Part shown: piece by piece, positions 34,191 to 42,173 of the stretch
How the letters are laid out: each line of letters starts with the position of its first letter
Position numbering within the stretch: position 1 is the stretch's first letter
DNA from: UBA6985 sp946536225
GTDB lineage: Bacteria > Bacillota_I > Bacilli_A > RF39 > UBA660
Assembly (NCBI GenBank): GCA_946536225.1
Contig: CAMNEE010000001.1
Location: 124,001-188,000, forward strand
Reading direction: 5' to 3'
Length of the DNA: 64,000 nucleotides
The notes under the pieces: model-generated
The model's database searches: none
What the model was told of the DNA's origin: nothing
The model's input: only the letters and a program-made list of their open reading frames with translations
Made by a program: the position numbers and the translations under genes

Positions 34191-34829
34191 ATGATGCGTG
34201 ATAATAATTTAAGAAAAGGTTTTACTTTAGTAGAATTGCTTGCTGTAATTGTTATACTTGCAATAATAATGATTATAGCAATTCCTTCCGTACTTGAAAC
34301 TGTTGAAACTGCAAGACAAAAGACTTTTAAGGAGTTTATGCAAAAAGTGTATTCTGCTGGTCAAGAAAAATTCTTAGTAAAAAAGGAATTTGAAGGACTT
34401 AAAAGACCAAGTGGATATGAATATTTAGAATATATATTCGATATAAAAGAGGATTTGGGTTTAACTAATACTGGTGGTTATAAAGGTATTGTCTCAATAA
34501 TATTTTATGGCCATAATTATGCTGAAGATTTAAGAAGTCGTGGTTGGGATATAGATGAAGGAACTCCATATTATGATATTAGATTGATGGATGAAAACCA
34601 TTATAGTTATATTCGTACTCAAAATAAAGTCACTCCTGAAAATATGTGGGTTTGGTCTTTTGATGAAGTAATAAGTGCAGATAGCGAGTGGGTTGAGGCC
34701 ACATATAGTAAAGATAACTATATTGCATATACGACAAAAAATAAAGATCACATTATAGCTAATTATATAGGAGTAGACGGAGCTACTAATGATATATTTT
34801 TAAATACAGTTGTTCCATTAAAAAAATGA
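34191..34829 (+). CDS. type IV prepilin-like protein, paralog of the one at 7758
   Basis: A 212-residue protein. Leader MMRDNNLRKG, then FTLVELLAVIVILAIIMIIA, giving a class III signal with Glu 5 of the mature form. Residues 8 to about 118 align without gaps to the 7758 protein (KQKTF/RQKTF, FMQKAY/FMQKVY, RPSGY in both). The C-terminal parts differ. It ends with TGA. ATG 34191 (or 34194) follows agaaagga. No pilus machinery genes lie nearby. Confidence 0.87.
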   Translation: MMRDNNLRKGFTLVELLAVIVILAIIMIIAIPSVLETVETARQKTFKEFMQKVYSAGQEKFLVKKEFEGLKRPSGYEYLEYIFDIKEDLGLTNTGGYKGIVSIIFYGHNYAEDLRSRGWDIDEGTPYYDIRLMDENHYSYIRTQNKVTPENMWVWSFDEVISADSEWVEATYSKDNYIAYTTKNKDHIIANYIGVDGATNDIFLNTVVPLKK

Positions 34830-34836
34830 GGTAATT

Positions 34837-34866
34837 AAAAATGCATAAAAAAATGCATTTTTATTA
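34837..34866 (+). terminator. intrinsic terminator
   Basis: AAAAATGCAT/ATGCATTTTT with a six-A loop. The mutM promoter starts one base later. Confidence 0.85.
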
Positions 34867-34875
34867 TGCTATAAT
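34867..34875 (+). promoter_or_regulatory. extended -10 promoter of mutM
   Basis: TGCTATAAT fused to the terminator end. SD aaggaag and ATG follow. Confidence 0.65.
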
Positions 34876-34898
34876 ATTTTCTAAAGGAAGTGTTAACT

Positions 34899-35717
34899 AT
34901 GCCTGAAATAGCAGAAGTAAGAACGGTAAAAACTGCTTTAAAGAATAAAATAATTGGTAGAACAATTAAAGATATAGAATACTCTTATGATGATATTATA
35001 AAGACTGATAAGAGTGAATTTAAAAATAATTTAATAGGTAAAACTTTTAAAGATATTAGAACTGTTGGTAAATGGTTAATATTTGATTTAGGCGAATACT
35101 CATTTGTAAGTCATTTAAGAATGGAAGGAAAATATAACTATAGACCATCAAGTGATATAGTAGAAAAACATGAGCACATTATTTTTAGACTTGATAATGA
35201 TTATGATTTAAGATATAAAGATGTACGTAAATTTGGAGTAATGATGCTTGTTAAAACAAAAGATGCCTTAAAGTTAAATGAGATTAGTAAACTAGGAATA
35301 GAACCTGATAATGATTCTTTAACTAAAGAATATATATATGAGAAAATACATGGAAGTAAACATACTATTAAAGAATTATTATTAGATCAAACAATTATAA
35401 ATGGTCTTGGCAATATATATGTAGATGAAGTTCTTTTTGCAAGTGGTATTCTTCCTACAAGAAAAGGAAACTCAATAACAATAGATGAATGTGAAAGAAT
35501 AAAAGATGAAGGATCACGTATTATAAAAGAAGCAACACGTCTTAAAGGAACAACTATCAGAAGTTATACATCTGAACTTGGAGTAGAAGGTGAATTTCAA
35601 AACTTTTTAATGGTTCATACTAAAGAAGGAGTTCCTTGTAAAAAGTGTGGTAATCCAATAATAAAGACAAGGGTTGGAGGAAGAGGAACATACTATTGTA
35701 AAGTATGTCAAAAGTAG
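34899..35717 (+). CDS. mutM: formamidopyrimidine-DNA glycosylase
   Basis: A 272-residue Fpg/MutM. Catalytic N-terminus Pro-Glu (MPEIAEVRTVK; Pro 2 is the Schiff-base nucleophile, Glu 3 the acid), the SHLRMEGKYNY loop, the H2TH segment LLLDQTIINGLGNIYVDE, and a C-terminal four-Cys zinc finger (CKKCGNPIIKTRVGGRGTYYCKVC, Cys spacing 2 and 2). It excises 8-oxoguanine and formamidopyrimidines and nicks the abasic site. ATG 34899 is required for the N-terminal Pro; an in-frame GTG at 34890 overlaps the SD. Confidence 0.94.
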   Translation: MPEIAEVRTVKTALKNKIIGRTIKDIEYSYDDIIKTDKSEFKNNLIGKTFKDIRTVGKWLIFDLGEYSFVSHLRMEGKYNYRPSSDIVEKHEHIIFRLDNDYDLRYKDVRKFGVMMLVKTKDALKLNEISKLGIEPDNDSLTKEYIYEKIHGSKHTIKELLLDQTIINGLGNIYVDEVLFASGILPTRKGNSITIDECERIKDEGSRIIKEATRLKGTTIRSYTSELGVEGEFQNFLMVHTKEGVPCKKCGNPIIKTRVGGRGTYYCKVCQK

Positions 35718-35747
35718 AGTTACAACGAGTTAACTCTACTTTTATTA
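35710..35747 (+). terminator. intrinsic terminator
   Basis: AAAAGTAGAGTTA/TAACTCTACTTTT, 13-bp stem across the mutM stop codon. Confidence 0.88.
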
Positions 35748-35760
35748 TGTACCTTATCTA

Positions 35761-35769
35761 TGTTATAAT
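35761..35769 (+). promoter_or_regulatory. extended -10 promoter of ezrA
   Basis: TGTTATAAT, followed by aaggag and the ATG at 35793. Confidence 0.62.
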
Positions 35770-35792
35770 GTAGAAGGTAAGGAGTGTCTAAA

Positions 35793-37526
35793 ATGAATGG
35801 TAATATTGGACGTTTAATAATGGTTATTTATATTGTCATTTGTATTGTTACAATTATAGTTTCTATACTTGTGACTAGAAAAAAGATTAAAAGACAATTT
35901 GAAGACACTTTAACTAATCTTGAAAGAGATAAAAATTTAATAATAAGTGGTTCTATTTTATCTGAACTTAATAAAGTAGAATCATTAATAAATAACGATG
36001 ATTTAAGAGAAAAATATAATTATTGGAAGAGTTTATTTAAACAAATAAAAGATGAAGATGTTCCTAAGATAACTGATGAACTTATTAGTGCTGAAGAGTT
36101 AATTAAGACTGACTCAAATGAAATAATAAATGAAAGACTTGCTTTAATTGAATTTGATATATTTGTTGTTAAAGCTAGAGCAATTAACTTACTTAATTCT
36201 ATTAAAGAAATTACTTTATCAGAACAAAAGAATAGAGAAATAGTTACTAAGTTAAAAACTGAATATAGAACTATATTCTTACAATATAACAATAATGATA
36301 AAGCTGATTATGCTATGATTCAAAATCCACTTGAATTACAATTTGAAAATGTAGATAAATTATTTAGTGCATTTGAACTTGCTATGCAAAATAATGTTTA
36401 TCAAGAAGTTGGTAAAATTGTTAAAGCTTTAGATGATACAATTGGTAACTTAAAAATAGTTATTGAAGAAGCACCATCTATAATACTAATGGGTACTGAA
36501 ATGATACCTAAGAGAATAGAAGATATTCATAAGGTTAGTCAAAAGATGATTGCGGATGGTTATAATCTTGAATATTTAAAACTAGATTATAATATAAGTG
36601 AATCTGAAAAGAAAGTTGCAGATGTATTTGATAGATTAAAAGTATTAAATCTAGAAGATTCAATATTTGAACTTAGAACAATACTAGATTATTTTGATAA
36701 ATTATATGCTGACTTTGATAAAGAAAAAATAGCTAAAAAGATGTTTGATGAATACATAAGATCAGTAATACTAAGAGCAAGAAGAATTAAAAAGATTATT
36801 CAAAAGTTATCTTCAAGTATTCCTAATATGAAATATTCCTATGATTTAAGTGATGAAGAAGTTAAAGTTATAACTGATTTATCTAAAGAAACAGATAGAT
36901 GTGAGTCTGACTATGAATCAGTTATGACTAAGTATAGAGAAAAGAATACTGCTTATTCTAAACTAACTAAAGAAATGGAATATATTAATGAAAGATTAAA
37001 TAAAATTAATGATAAACTAACATATACTATTCAAAGTCTTGGTAGTTATCATGAAGATGAAGTAAGAGCTATTGAACAAAAAGAAGAAATAAAGAACTTA
37101 ATGAGACAAGCAAGAGAACACATGCTTTCATATAAATTACCTGTTATTCCTAAGGATTATTTGGTAGAATATGGTGAAGCTGTTGATGCATTAAAAGAAA
37201 TGGCAATTGAACTTGAAAAGAAACCTATTAAGATTGAAAGTTTAAATACTAGAGTAGATAATGCTAGAGATTTGTCTTTAAAAGTAGTACAAAACTCTGT
37301 TAATATTGTTAAGACAGCATCTATGGCTGAAAGTGCTATAGTTTATGGTAATAGATATAGAGCAATTAATTCTTCAATTGATAATGGTCTTGCTAAAGCT
37401 GAAAGACTATTCTTTAAAGGAGAGTTTAATGCATCTTTAACTGAAGCTATTAAATCTATAAATGTAGTTGAACCTGGTATTCAACAAAGATTACTTGAAG
37501 CTTATAGAAATGAAAATGTTAAATAA
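35793..37526 (+). CDS. ezrA: septation ring formation regulator EzrA
   Basis: A 577-residue protein. One N-terminal membrane helix (about 7-28), then a basic stretch (RKKIKRQ), then a long series of coiled-coil/spectrin-like helices inside the cell. This is the EzrA plan, a negative regulator of FtsZ ring assembly at the membrane and a division scaffold. The length is close to the Bacillus protein. ATG 35793 follows aaggag by 8 bp. A cysteine desulfurase follows 11 bp later, the same neighbour as in Bacillus, which supports the assignment. Confidence 0.88.
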   Translation: MNGNIGRLIMVIYIVICIVTIIVSILVTRKKIKRQFEDTLTNLERDKNLIISGSILSELNKVESLINNDDLREKYNYWKSLFKQIKDEDVPKITDELISAEELIKTDSNEIINERLALIEFDIFVVKARAINLLNSIKEITLSEQKNREIVTKLKTEYRTIFLQYNNNDKADYAMIQNPLELQFENVDKLFSAFELAMQNNVYQEVGKIVKALDDTIGNLKIVIEEAPSIILMGTEMIPKRIEDIHKVSQKMIADGYNLEYLKLDYNISESEKKVADVFDRLKVLNLEDSIFELRTILDYFDKLYADFDKEKIAKKMFDEYIRSVILRARRIKKIIQKLSSSIPNMKYSYDLSDEEVKVITDLSKETDRCESDYESVMTKYREKNTAYSKLTKEMEYINERLNKINDKLTYTIQSLGSYHEDEVRAIEQKEEIKNLMRQAREHMLSYKLPVIPKDYLVEYGEAVDALKEMAIELEKKPIKIESLNTRVDNARDLSLKVVQNSVNIVKTASMAESAIVYGNRYRAINSSIDNGLAKAERLFFKGEFNASLTEAIKSINVVEPGIQQRLLEAYRNENVK

Positions 37527-37537
37527 GGAGGTTTAAA

Positions 37538-38662
37538 ATGGTTTATTTAGATTATGCAGCTGCAACTCCAGTTTTACCTGAAGTATTAGATAGTTATAAT
37601 AAAGTTACAGAAGATTTCTATGGTAATCCTGAAAGCCTACATAGTTATGGAGCAAAATCTAGAGAATTATTAGAAAATGCTAATTCTCAAATTGCTGAAC
37701 TACTTAATATTGATAAGAGTGAATTTATTTATACAAGTGGTTCAAGCGAAGCAAATAATATTGCTATCATGGGAGCTTGTTTAACATATCAAAGATATGG
37801 TAAAAGAATATGTGTTTCTAAATTAGAACATCCTTCTATGATAGGTATTTGTAAACATTTAGAAAGAGCTGGTTTCATTATTGATTATGTTGATGTTACA
37901 AGTGAAGGATTAGTTGATTTTGATGATTTAAAGAATAAAGTTAAAAATGATACTATACTTGTTAGTATAAGTGCTGTTAACTCTGAAACAGGCGCAAGAC
38001 AACCACTTAAAACTATTAGACAAGTAATTAAGAAAAATAATCCTAATGTAATATTCCATTCAGATATGACTCAAGCAATTGGAAAAGTTGCAATGTCTGT
38101 AAGTGATGTTGATATGGCAACTATTTCAAGTAATAAGATATATGGTCCAACAGGAATTGGTTTATTATATTTTAATAAGAATTTAAGACTTACTCCAATT
38201 CTTTATGGAGCTCATGATGGAGAACTTAAACCTGGAACTGTTCCTCTTCCTTTAGTAGTATCTTTTGCTAAAGCACTTAGACTTGCTTTAAAAGATTTAC
38301 CTAAAAAAGAAGAAATGGTTAGAAAATATAGAGAAAAAGTAATAGATCACTTAAGTGATTATTCAGGTGTTAAAATTAACAGTTCTAAATACTGTATTCC
38401 TCATATTTTAAATGTTAGTTTAATGACTATTAAACCTGAAACATTCCTACATGCTTTAGAAAAAGATGAAGTATATGTTTCAAGTAATACAGCATGTGCT
38501 AGTGGTAAACCAAGTGCTTCAATAGAAGCAATGTACCATGATGAAAAAAGAAGTACTACTTCTATTAGAATTAGCTTTAGTCATTTAACACTTCCAAGTG
38601 AAATAAATGATTTTTTAACTAGTTTTGATAAGCATTATGATGAATTAAACAAAGTTAAATAA
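37538..38662 (+). CDS. cysteine desulfurase, NifS/IscS class
   Basis: A 374-residue PLP enzyme: YLDYAAATPVLPEV, TSGSSEANNIAIMG, the PLP Asp/Gln region HSDMTQAIGKV, PLP Lys in ISSNKIYGPTGIG, and the catalytic Cys in SSNTACASGKPS. It takes sulfur from cysteine for thiolated tRNA or cofactors. The residue just before the PLP Lys is Asn where IscS/NifS usually have His. It follows ezrA by 11 bp (SD aaggagg), matching the ezrA-nifZ order of Bacillus; the third member, thiI, is absent here. Confidence 0.9.
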   Translation: MVYLDYAAATPVLPEVLDSYNKVTEDFYGNPESLHSYGAKSRELLENANSQIAELLNIDKSEFIYTSGSSEANNIAIMGACLTYQRYGKRICVSKLEHPSMIGICKHLERAGFIIDYVDVTSEGLVDFDDLKNKVKNDTILVSISAVNSETGARQPLKTIRQVIKKNNPNVIFHSDMTQAIGKVAMSVSDVDMATISSNKIYGPTGIGLLYFNKNLRLTPILYGAHDGELKPGTVPLPLVVSFAKALRLALKDLPKKEEMVRKYREKVIDHLSDYSGVKINSSKYCIPHILNVSLMTIKPETFLHALEKDEVYVSSNTACASGKPSASIEAMYHDEKRSTTSIRISFSHLTLPSEINDFLTSFDKHYDELNKVK

Positions 38663-38687
38663 GAAACATGAAAATGTTTCTTTTTTA
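38661..38687 (+). terminator. intrinsic terminator
   Basis: AAGAAACAT/ATGTTTCTT with a GAAA tetraloop and a T-run. It runs straight into a GTG-started small ORF. Confidence 0.83.
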
Positions 38688-38876
38688 GTGTCTAAAAAAT
38701 TGTTTGATTTACTTGGATTAGATAAAAAAGATTTATATTTTGATCAACCAAGTTCAATGGGAATAAGCGGTTATGATCTTGTTGAAGATTTTGATAGTGC
38801 AATTGATAAGTTAGGTTTAACTGATAAAATAGATGTTAAACGTGAAAGAGAAAAAATAAGAAGATTAAATGTTTAA
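38688..38876 (+). CDS. small unknown protein, start lies against a terminator
   Basis: A 62-codon frame (MSKKLFDLLGLDKKDLYFDQ...) with a charged C-terminus (KREREKIRRLNV) and codon use like its neighbours. GTG at 38688 is two bases after the T-run of the preceding hairpin; no SD is visible and there is no room for a promoter. TTG at 38700 is an alternative. It could be a leaderless or readthrough-translated peptide, or a remnant of a longer gene. A bidirectional terminator follows. Confidence 0.45.
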   Translation: MSKKLFDLLGLDKKDLYFDQPSSMGISGYDLVEDFDSAIDKLGLTDKIDVKREREKIRRLNV

Positions 38877-38880
38877 AAAA

Positions 38881-38914
38881 TAAAACCTAGTTAACTTTTA
38901 ACTAGGTTTATTTT
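38881..38914. terminator. bidirectional terminator
   Basis: 12-bp perfect arms AAACCTAGTTAA/TTAACTAGGTTT with a 3-base loop. It overlaps the 3' end of the minus-strand gene. Confidence 0.85.
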
Positions 38915-39695
38915 CTTTTGTTCTATTTCTTTTCTTGTTTTCAGCTTGTTCTTCATTATATTTATTTTGTTCTTCTTCAAGTTTTTCTCTCATGAGTTTT
39001 TCTGCTTCACTTAGTGTTTTTGGAACTAAGTCTTGTCTTCCAATTTTATTTAAAGAATTATTAATACAATATACACGACTCATGAAAAGTCTATTAGCAA
39101 TAAGTAAGTTAACAGCAGCGTCTTCATCATATTTTGTTTTTAATATTTTATTATAATAAAAAGGTAAATAGTATGATAATACATCTTCTATTTTTTCTTC
39201 TATTTTAAACTCGGTCATGTCTTTTACATAACTTAAATATGCATCCATGTAAGGAGATAGGTCAGTATAGTATTTAGAATAATCTGGTGGATTACCAGTT
39301 AATTTTACTATTTGTTTTCCAAATTTCTTATTTATTTTAAATCTAGGTGAATTAAGAATTTTTAAGGATATTTTATCCATTTCTCTAACATAGCTAGAAA
39401 GAAATAGTTTTCCTTCAATCATATTTTCAAATAGAAAACATTCAACTGCATCCATGATGGGTCTATCTATATTAGTTTGACTATGATCATAATAGTTTAA
39501 GTTAAACTTTTTAAAATACTTTACAGCTCTTGTATTAGCGTTTAAACAACGTATTGTTATATCTGGTATATCTTTATAACCATGTAGGTTTACTGTACTA
39601 TTTAATGAACTAATTAGATTCATGCATTCTTCTTGATATGGTTTATAAAAAGATGCTACGTGTTCTTGATAATTTTCTTTTGTTACTTTTTCCAT
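38898..39695 (-). CDS. unknown soluble protein (tandem gene 2 of 2)
   Basis: A 265-residue helical, charged protein without signal or membrane segment. It ends in an E/K/N-rich tail (LEEEQNKYNEEQAENKKRNRTKE). It is the second gene of a minus-strand pair, 21 bp after the 39717 gene. The two have similar size and similar order of helical segments near the C-terminus and may be old paralogs. Not recognised. Confidence 0.72.
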   Translation of the reverse strand: MEKVTKENYQEHVASFYKPYQEECMNLISSLNSTVNLHGYKDIPDITIRCLNANTRAVKYFKKFNLNYYDHSQTNIDRPIMDAVECFLFENMIEGKLFLSSYVREMDKISLKILNSPRFKINKKFGKQIVKLTGNPPDYSKYYTDLSPYMDAYLSYVKDMTEFKIEEKIEDVLSYYLPFYYNKILKTKYDEDAAVNLLIANRLFMSRVYCINNSLNKIGRQDLVPKTLSEAEKLMREKLEEEQNKYNEEQAENKKRNRTKENKPS

Positions 39696-39716
39696 TTTTA
39701 CACCTTTAAGATAATT

Positions 39717-40418
39717 CTATTTTTTAATTCTTGAACGTGATTTATCTTCCTTATTTTTAGTTGTTAATTTAATAACTTCTTCATCTATAGTTTTAATACC
39801 ATCGTATAATTTTAACTTAACAAGCGCTTCAGTTAAAGCAGGTCTTGCTTGGTTCATGAAAGTTTTAAACATATAATCTGCTTGTTCTTCATTTCCAGTG
39901 AAGTTTTTAAATGAATCAAATATATTATTAATATAAGTAGCTATGATATCTTTAATGTCTCTTTTTACATCTATTTCAATAATTTCATCAGCTATTCTTT
40001 CGTAATTATCTACATGATTTTGAATAGGTAAATAAAACTCTCTTGTATTACTTATTGATAATATTCTTTTTATTTTTTCTTTTAAAGTAAGTTCTTTTCC
40101 AAGAAAAATCATATTTCTTTCTTCTAGATATCTTGATAATTCATATGAGGCTTTTTCATACATTCTATATACATATACATGATATGCTTCATATATAGGT
40201 AAGACATCTGGATCATCAAATTTTATATTGTTATTGTTACAAAAACGAATATAATTTATTTCTGAATTATAACATCTAGTAACTACATCTCTAAACTCTT
40301 TAAATTCATAGAATCTTTGAAATGAATTTACTTTATCTCTTAATTCTTTATTCTTAGTTTCTTCTTCTTTATACATTCCGTATATTTTATCTGAATTTGT
40401 TTTTTCTTTCATACACAT
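39717..40418 (-). CDS. unknown soluble protein (tandem gene 1 of 2)
   Basis: A 233-residue charged helical protein with a basic tail (KNKEDKSRSRIKK). It is the first gene of the minus-strand pair. SD aagggag is clear; ATG at 40418 (MCMKEK) or 40412 (MKEK) are both possible, with spacings of 4 and 10. It has its own promoter at 40440. Not recognised; see the paralog note on the next gene. Confidence 0.72.
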   Translation of the reverse strand: MCMKEKTNSDKIYGMYKEEETKNKELRDKVNSFQRFYEFKEFRDVVTRCYNSEINYIRFCNNNNIKFDDPDVLPIYEAYHVYVYRMYEKASYELSRYLEERNMIFLGKELTLKEKIKRILSISNTREFYLPIQNHVDNYERIADEIIEIDVKRDIKDIIATYINNIFDSFKNFTGNEEQADYMFKTFMNQARPALTEALVKLKLYDGIKTIDEEVIKLTTKNKEDKSRSRIKK

Positions 40419-40439
40419 TTATCTCCCTTATTAGTGTGT

Positions 40440-40448
40440 ATTATATCA
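40440..40448 (-). promoter_or_regulatory. extended -10 promoter of the 40418-38898 operon
   Basis: Minus-strand TGATATAAT, divergent from the trpS promoter 30 bp away. Confidence 0.6.
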
Positions 40449-40475
40449 TATTTACTATAAATAAAATCATTTTTG

Positions 40476-40484
40476 TGTTATTAT
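40476..40484 (+). promoter_or_regulatory. extended -10 promoter of trpS
   Basis: TGTTATTAT, then agaaggag and ATG 40516. No T-box leader is present in the short UTR. Confidence 0.6.
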
Positions 40485-40515
40485 ATTCCTATAAAAAGAA
40501 AGAAGGAGAAAGCCA

Positions 40516-41496
40516 ATGGAAAGAATGCTTACAGGATTACAGCCTACTGGTTCAATAACACTTGGTAATTATATCGGTGCTATTAAGCAGATGGTTGAAT
40601 ACCAGGACAAATATGAATCAATTATATTTATTGCTGACTTACATGCTATTACTGTAGCTGGTAATAATGAAACATTAGAAAAAAACACTAAAAATTTATT
40701 AGCTTTATATTTAGCCTGTGGACTTGATAAAGATAAGAATACTATATTTATTCAATCAGAAAACCTTTATCATGCAAACCTAAGTTGGCTTTTAGAATGT
40801 AATGCTTATTTTGGAGAATTATCTAGAATGCATCAATTCAAGGAAAAGAGTAAAAAGAATGAAAACTTTACTTCAGGATTATTTACTTATCCTGTTTTGA
40901 TGGCAGCAGATATCTTAATGTATGATGCTGATTATGTACCAGTTGGTATTGATCAAAAACAACATGTAGAACTTGCTCGTGATATCGCCATTAGAATGAA
41001 TAATAAATATGGTGATATGTTTAAAGTACCTGAACCAATTATAAAAGAAACTGGTACTAAGATTACTGATTTAGTAGATCCTACTAAGAAGATGAGTAAG
41101 AGTGCTGAAAATCCTAAAGGAGTAATATTCTTACTAGATGATTTAGAAGTAATTAGAAAGAAGATTATGGGTGCTACTACTGATTCAGTAGGAAGTATTA
41201 ATTATGATTTAGAAAATCAACCAGGTATTTCTAATTTACTTACTATATATGCTGCTTTAACAAATGATACTATTGAAAATGTAGTTGATAAGTTTAAAGA
41301 TTCTAACTATGGTAACTTTAAAAAAGAAGTTGCAGATTTAGTAGTTAAGGTAGTAGGAGATATTCAAGATAAGTATAATCAATATATAAATTCTGATGAA
41401 CTTGATAAGATACTTGATAAAGGTATCGAAAGAGTAAATGCTCTTGCAAAAGAAAAATATGCTTTTGTTAAAGATAAACTAGGATTTAGAAGATAA
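40516..41496 (+). CDS. trpS: tryptophanyl-tRNA synthetase
   Basis: A 326-residue class I synthetase. The HIGH-type motif is in TGLQPTGSITLGNYIGAI, the tRNA/adenylate site includes VPVGIDQKQHVELARD, and the KMSKS loop is KKMSKSAENPKG. It charges tRNA-Trp. The length matches the bacterial family. The leader is about 25 nt, so no T-box or leader-peptide control is seen, unlike many Firmicutes aminoacyl-tRNA synthetase genes. Confidence 0.95.
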   Translation: MERMLTGLQPTGSITLGNYIGAIKQMVEYQDKYESIIFIADLHAITVAGNNETLEKNTKNLLALYLACGLDKDKNTIFIQSENLYHANLSWLLECNAYFGELSRMHQFKEKSKKNENFTSGLFTYPVLMAADILMYDADYVPVGIDQKQHVELARDIAIRMNNKYGDMFKVPEPIIKETGTKITDLVDPTKKMSKSAENPKGVIFLLDDLEVIRKKIMGATTDSVGSINYDLENQPGISNLLTIYAALTNDTIENVVDKFKDSNYGNFKKEVADLVVKVVGDIQDKYNQYINSDELDKILDKGIERVNALAKEKYAFVKDKLGFRR

Positions 41497-41500
41497 ATAT

Positions 41501-41534
41501 AAGACTAATGATTGAGAAATCGTTAGTTTTTTTA
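41501..41534 (+). terminator. intrinsic terminator
   Basis: ACTAATGATT/AATCGTTAGT (one T.G pair) with loop GAGA and seven Ts. Confidence 0.85.
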
Positions 41535-41556
41535 TAGAATTATTATAGGTGACATT

Positions 41557-42117
41557 ATGAAAAAACAAGAGTCTAAAAATAGTATTATTTATAGTGTTAT
41601 AGCAACATGTGTTGCATGTATACTTATAACTGTATTTATACTTATCAATACTAAAGTAATAAAATATGAAGCAAAAAATGAAAAAGAAAAAGCAACTGAG
41701 GTAAGAGTAACTAAACCTAGTACTACAACTATATTCCAAGAAAAAGGTGTTATAAGTGTTAATGGTGAAGATATTATTATTAATGTAGAAACTTATAAAT
41801 CTCATTTTGGATTTCAAGTTAAATATGATAAAGAATTTTTTACAGTTAAATCTTTAAGTGATACGTCTGTAGAATTTTCTGATAGTAAAGGTACTAGTTA
41901 TGTAAAAATAAATCCAATTAGTAGTGCTACATATGAAAGTGAATTATCTTTAAATGAAACAATTACAGAAGTAGATAATTTACAAATATATACTGTTTAT
42001 AAAAAAATAGGAAATAACTATTTTAGAATAGATGAATGTATAGATAAAACAACTGGACAAGATAATGAATTTGACGCAAGGTTTAATTATTTATTAACAA
42101 GCTTAGAAGCGCGTTAA
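41557..42117 (+). CDS. single-pass membrane protein with extracellular domain
   Basis: A 186-residue protein with one membrane helix (about 9-32), a charged linker with a TKPSTTT patch, and an extracellular domain of about 120 residues containing beta-type segments (GEDIIINVETYKSHFGFQVKYD). Not recognised. SD taggtgac, weak -10 upstream. It has no clear terminator; the gltX promoter begins 6 bp past its stop. Confidence 0.72.
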   Translation: MKKQESKNSIIYSVIATCVACILITVFILINTKVIKYEAKNEKEKATEVRVTKPSTTTIFQEKGVISVNGEDIIINVETYKSHFGFQVKYDKEFFTVKSLSDTSVEFSDSKGTSYVKINPISSATYESELSLNETITEVDNLQIYTVYKKIGNNYFRIDECIDKTTGQDNEFDARFNYLLTSLEAR

Positions 42118-42122
42118 ATTGT

Positions 42123-42151
42123 TTGATATTTTAGTCCTTTTACATTATAAT
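42123..42151 (+). promoter_or_regulatory. canonical promoter of gltX
   Basis: TTGATA, 17-bp spacer, TATAAT. ATG at 42174 with gaggtga. Confidence 0.75.
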
Positions 42152-42173
42152 TATTAAACGAGGTGAAAAAAAC

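Noticed and set aside
40448..40516. T-box or Trp leader control of trpS
   Set aside because: The region between the divergent -10 boxes and the start is far too short for a T-box and holds no leader ORF with Trp codons.
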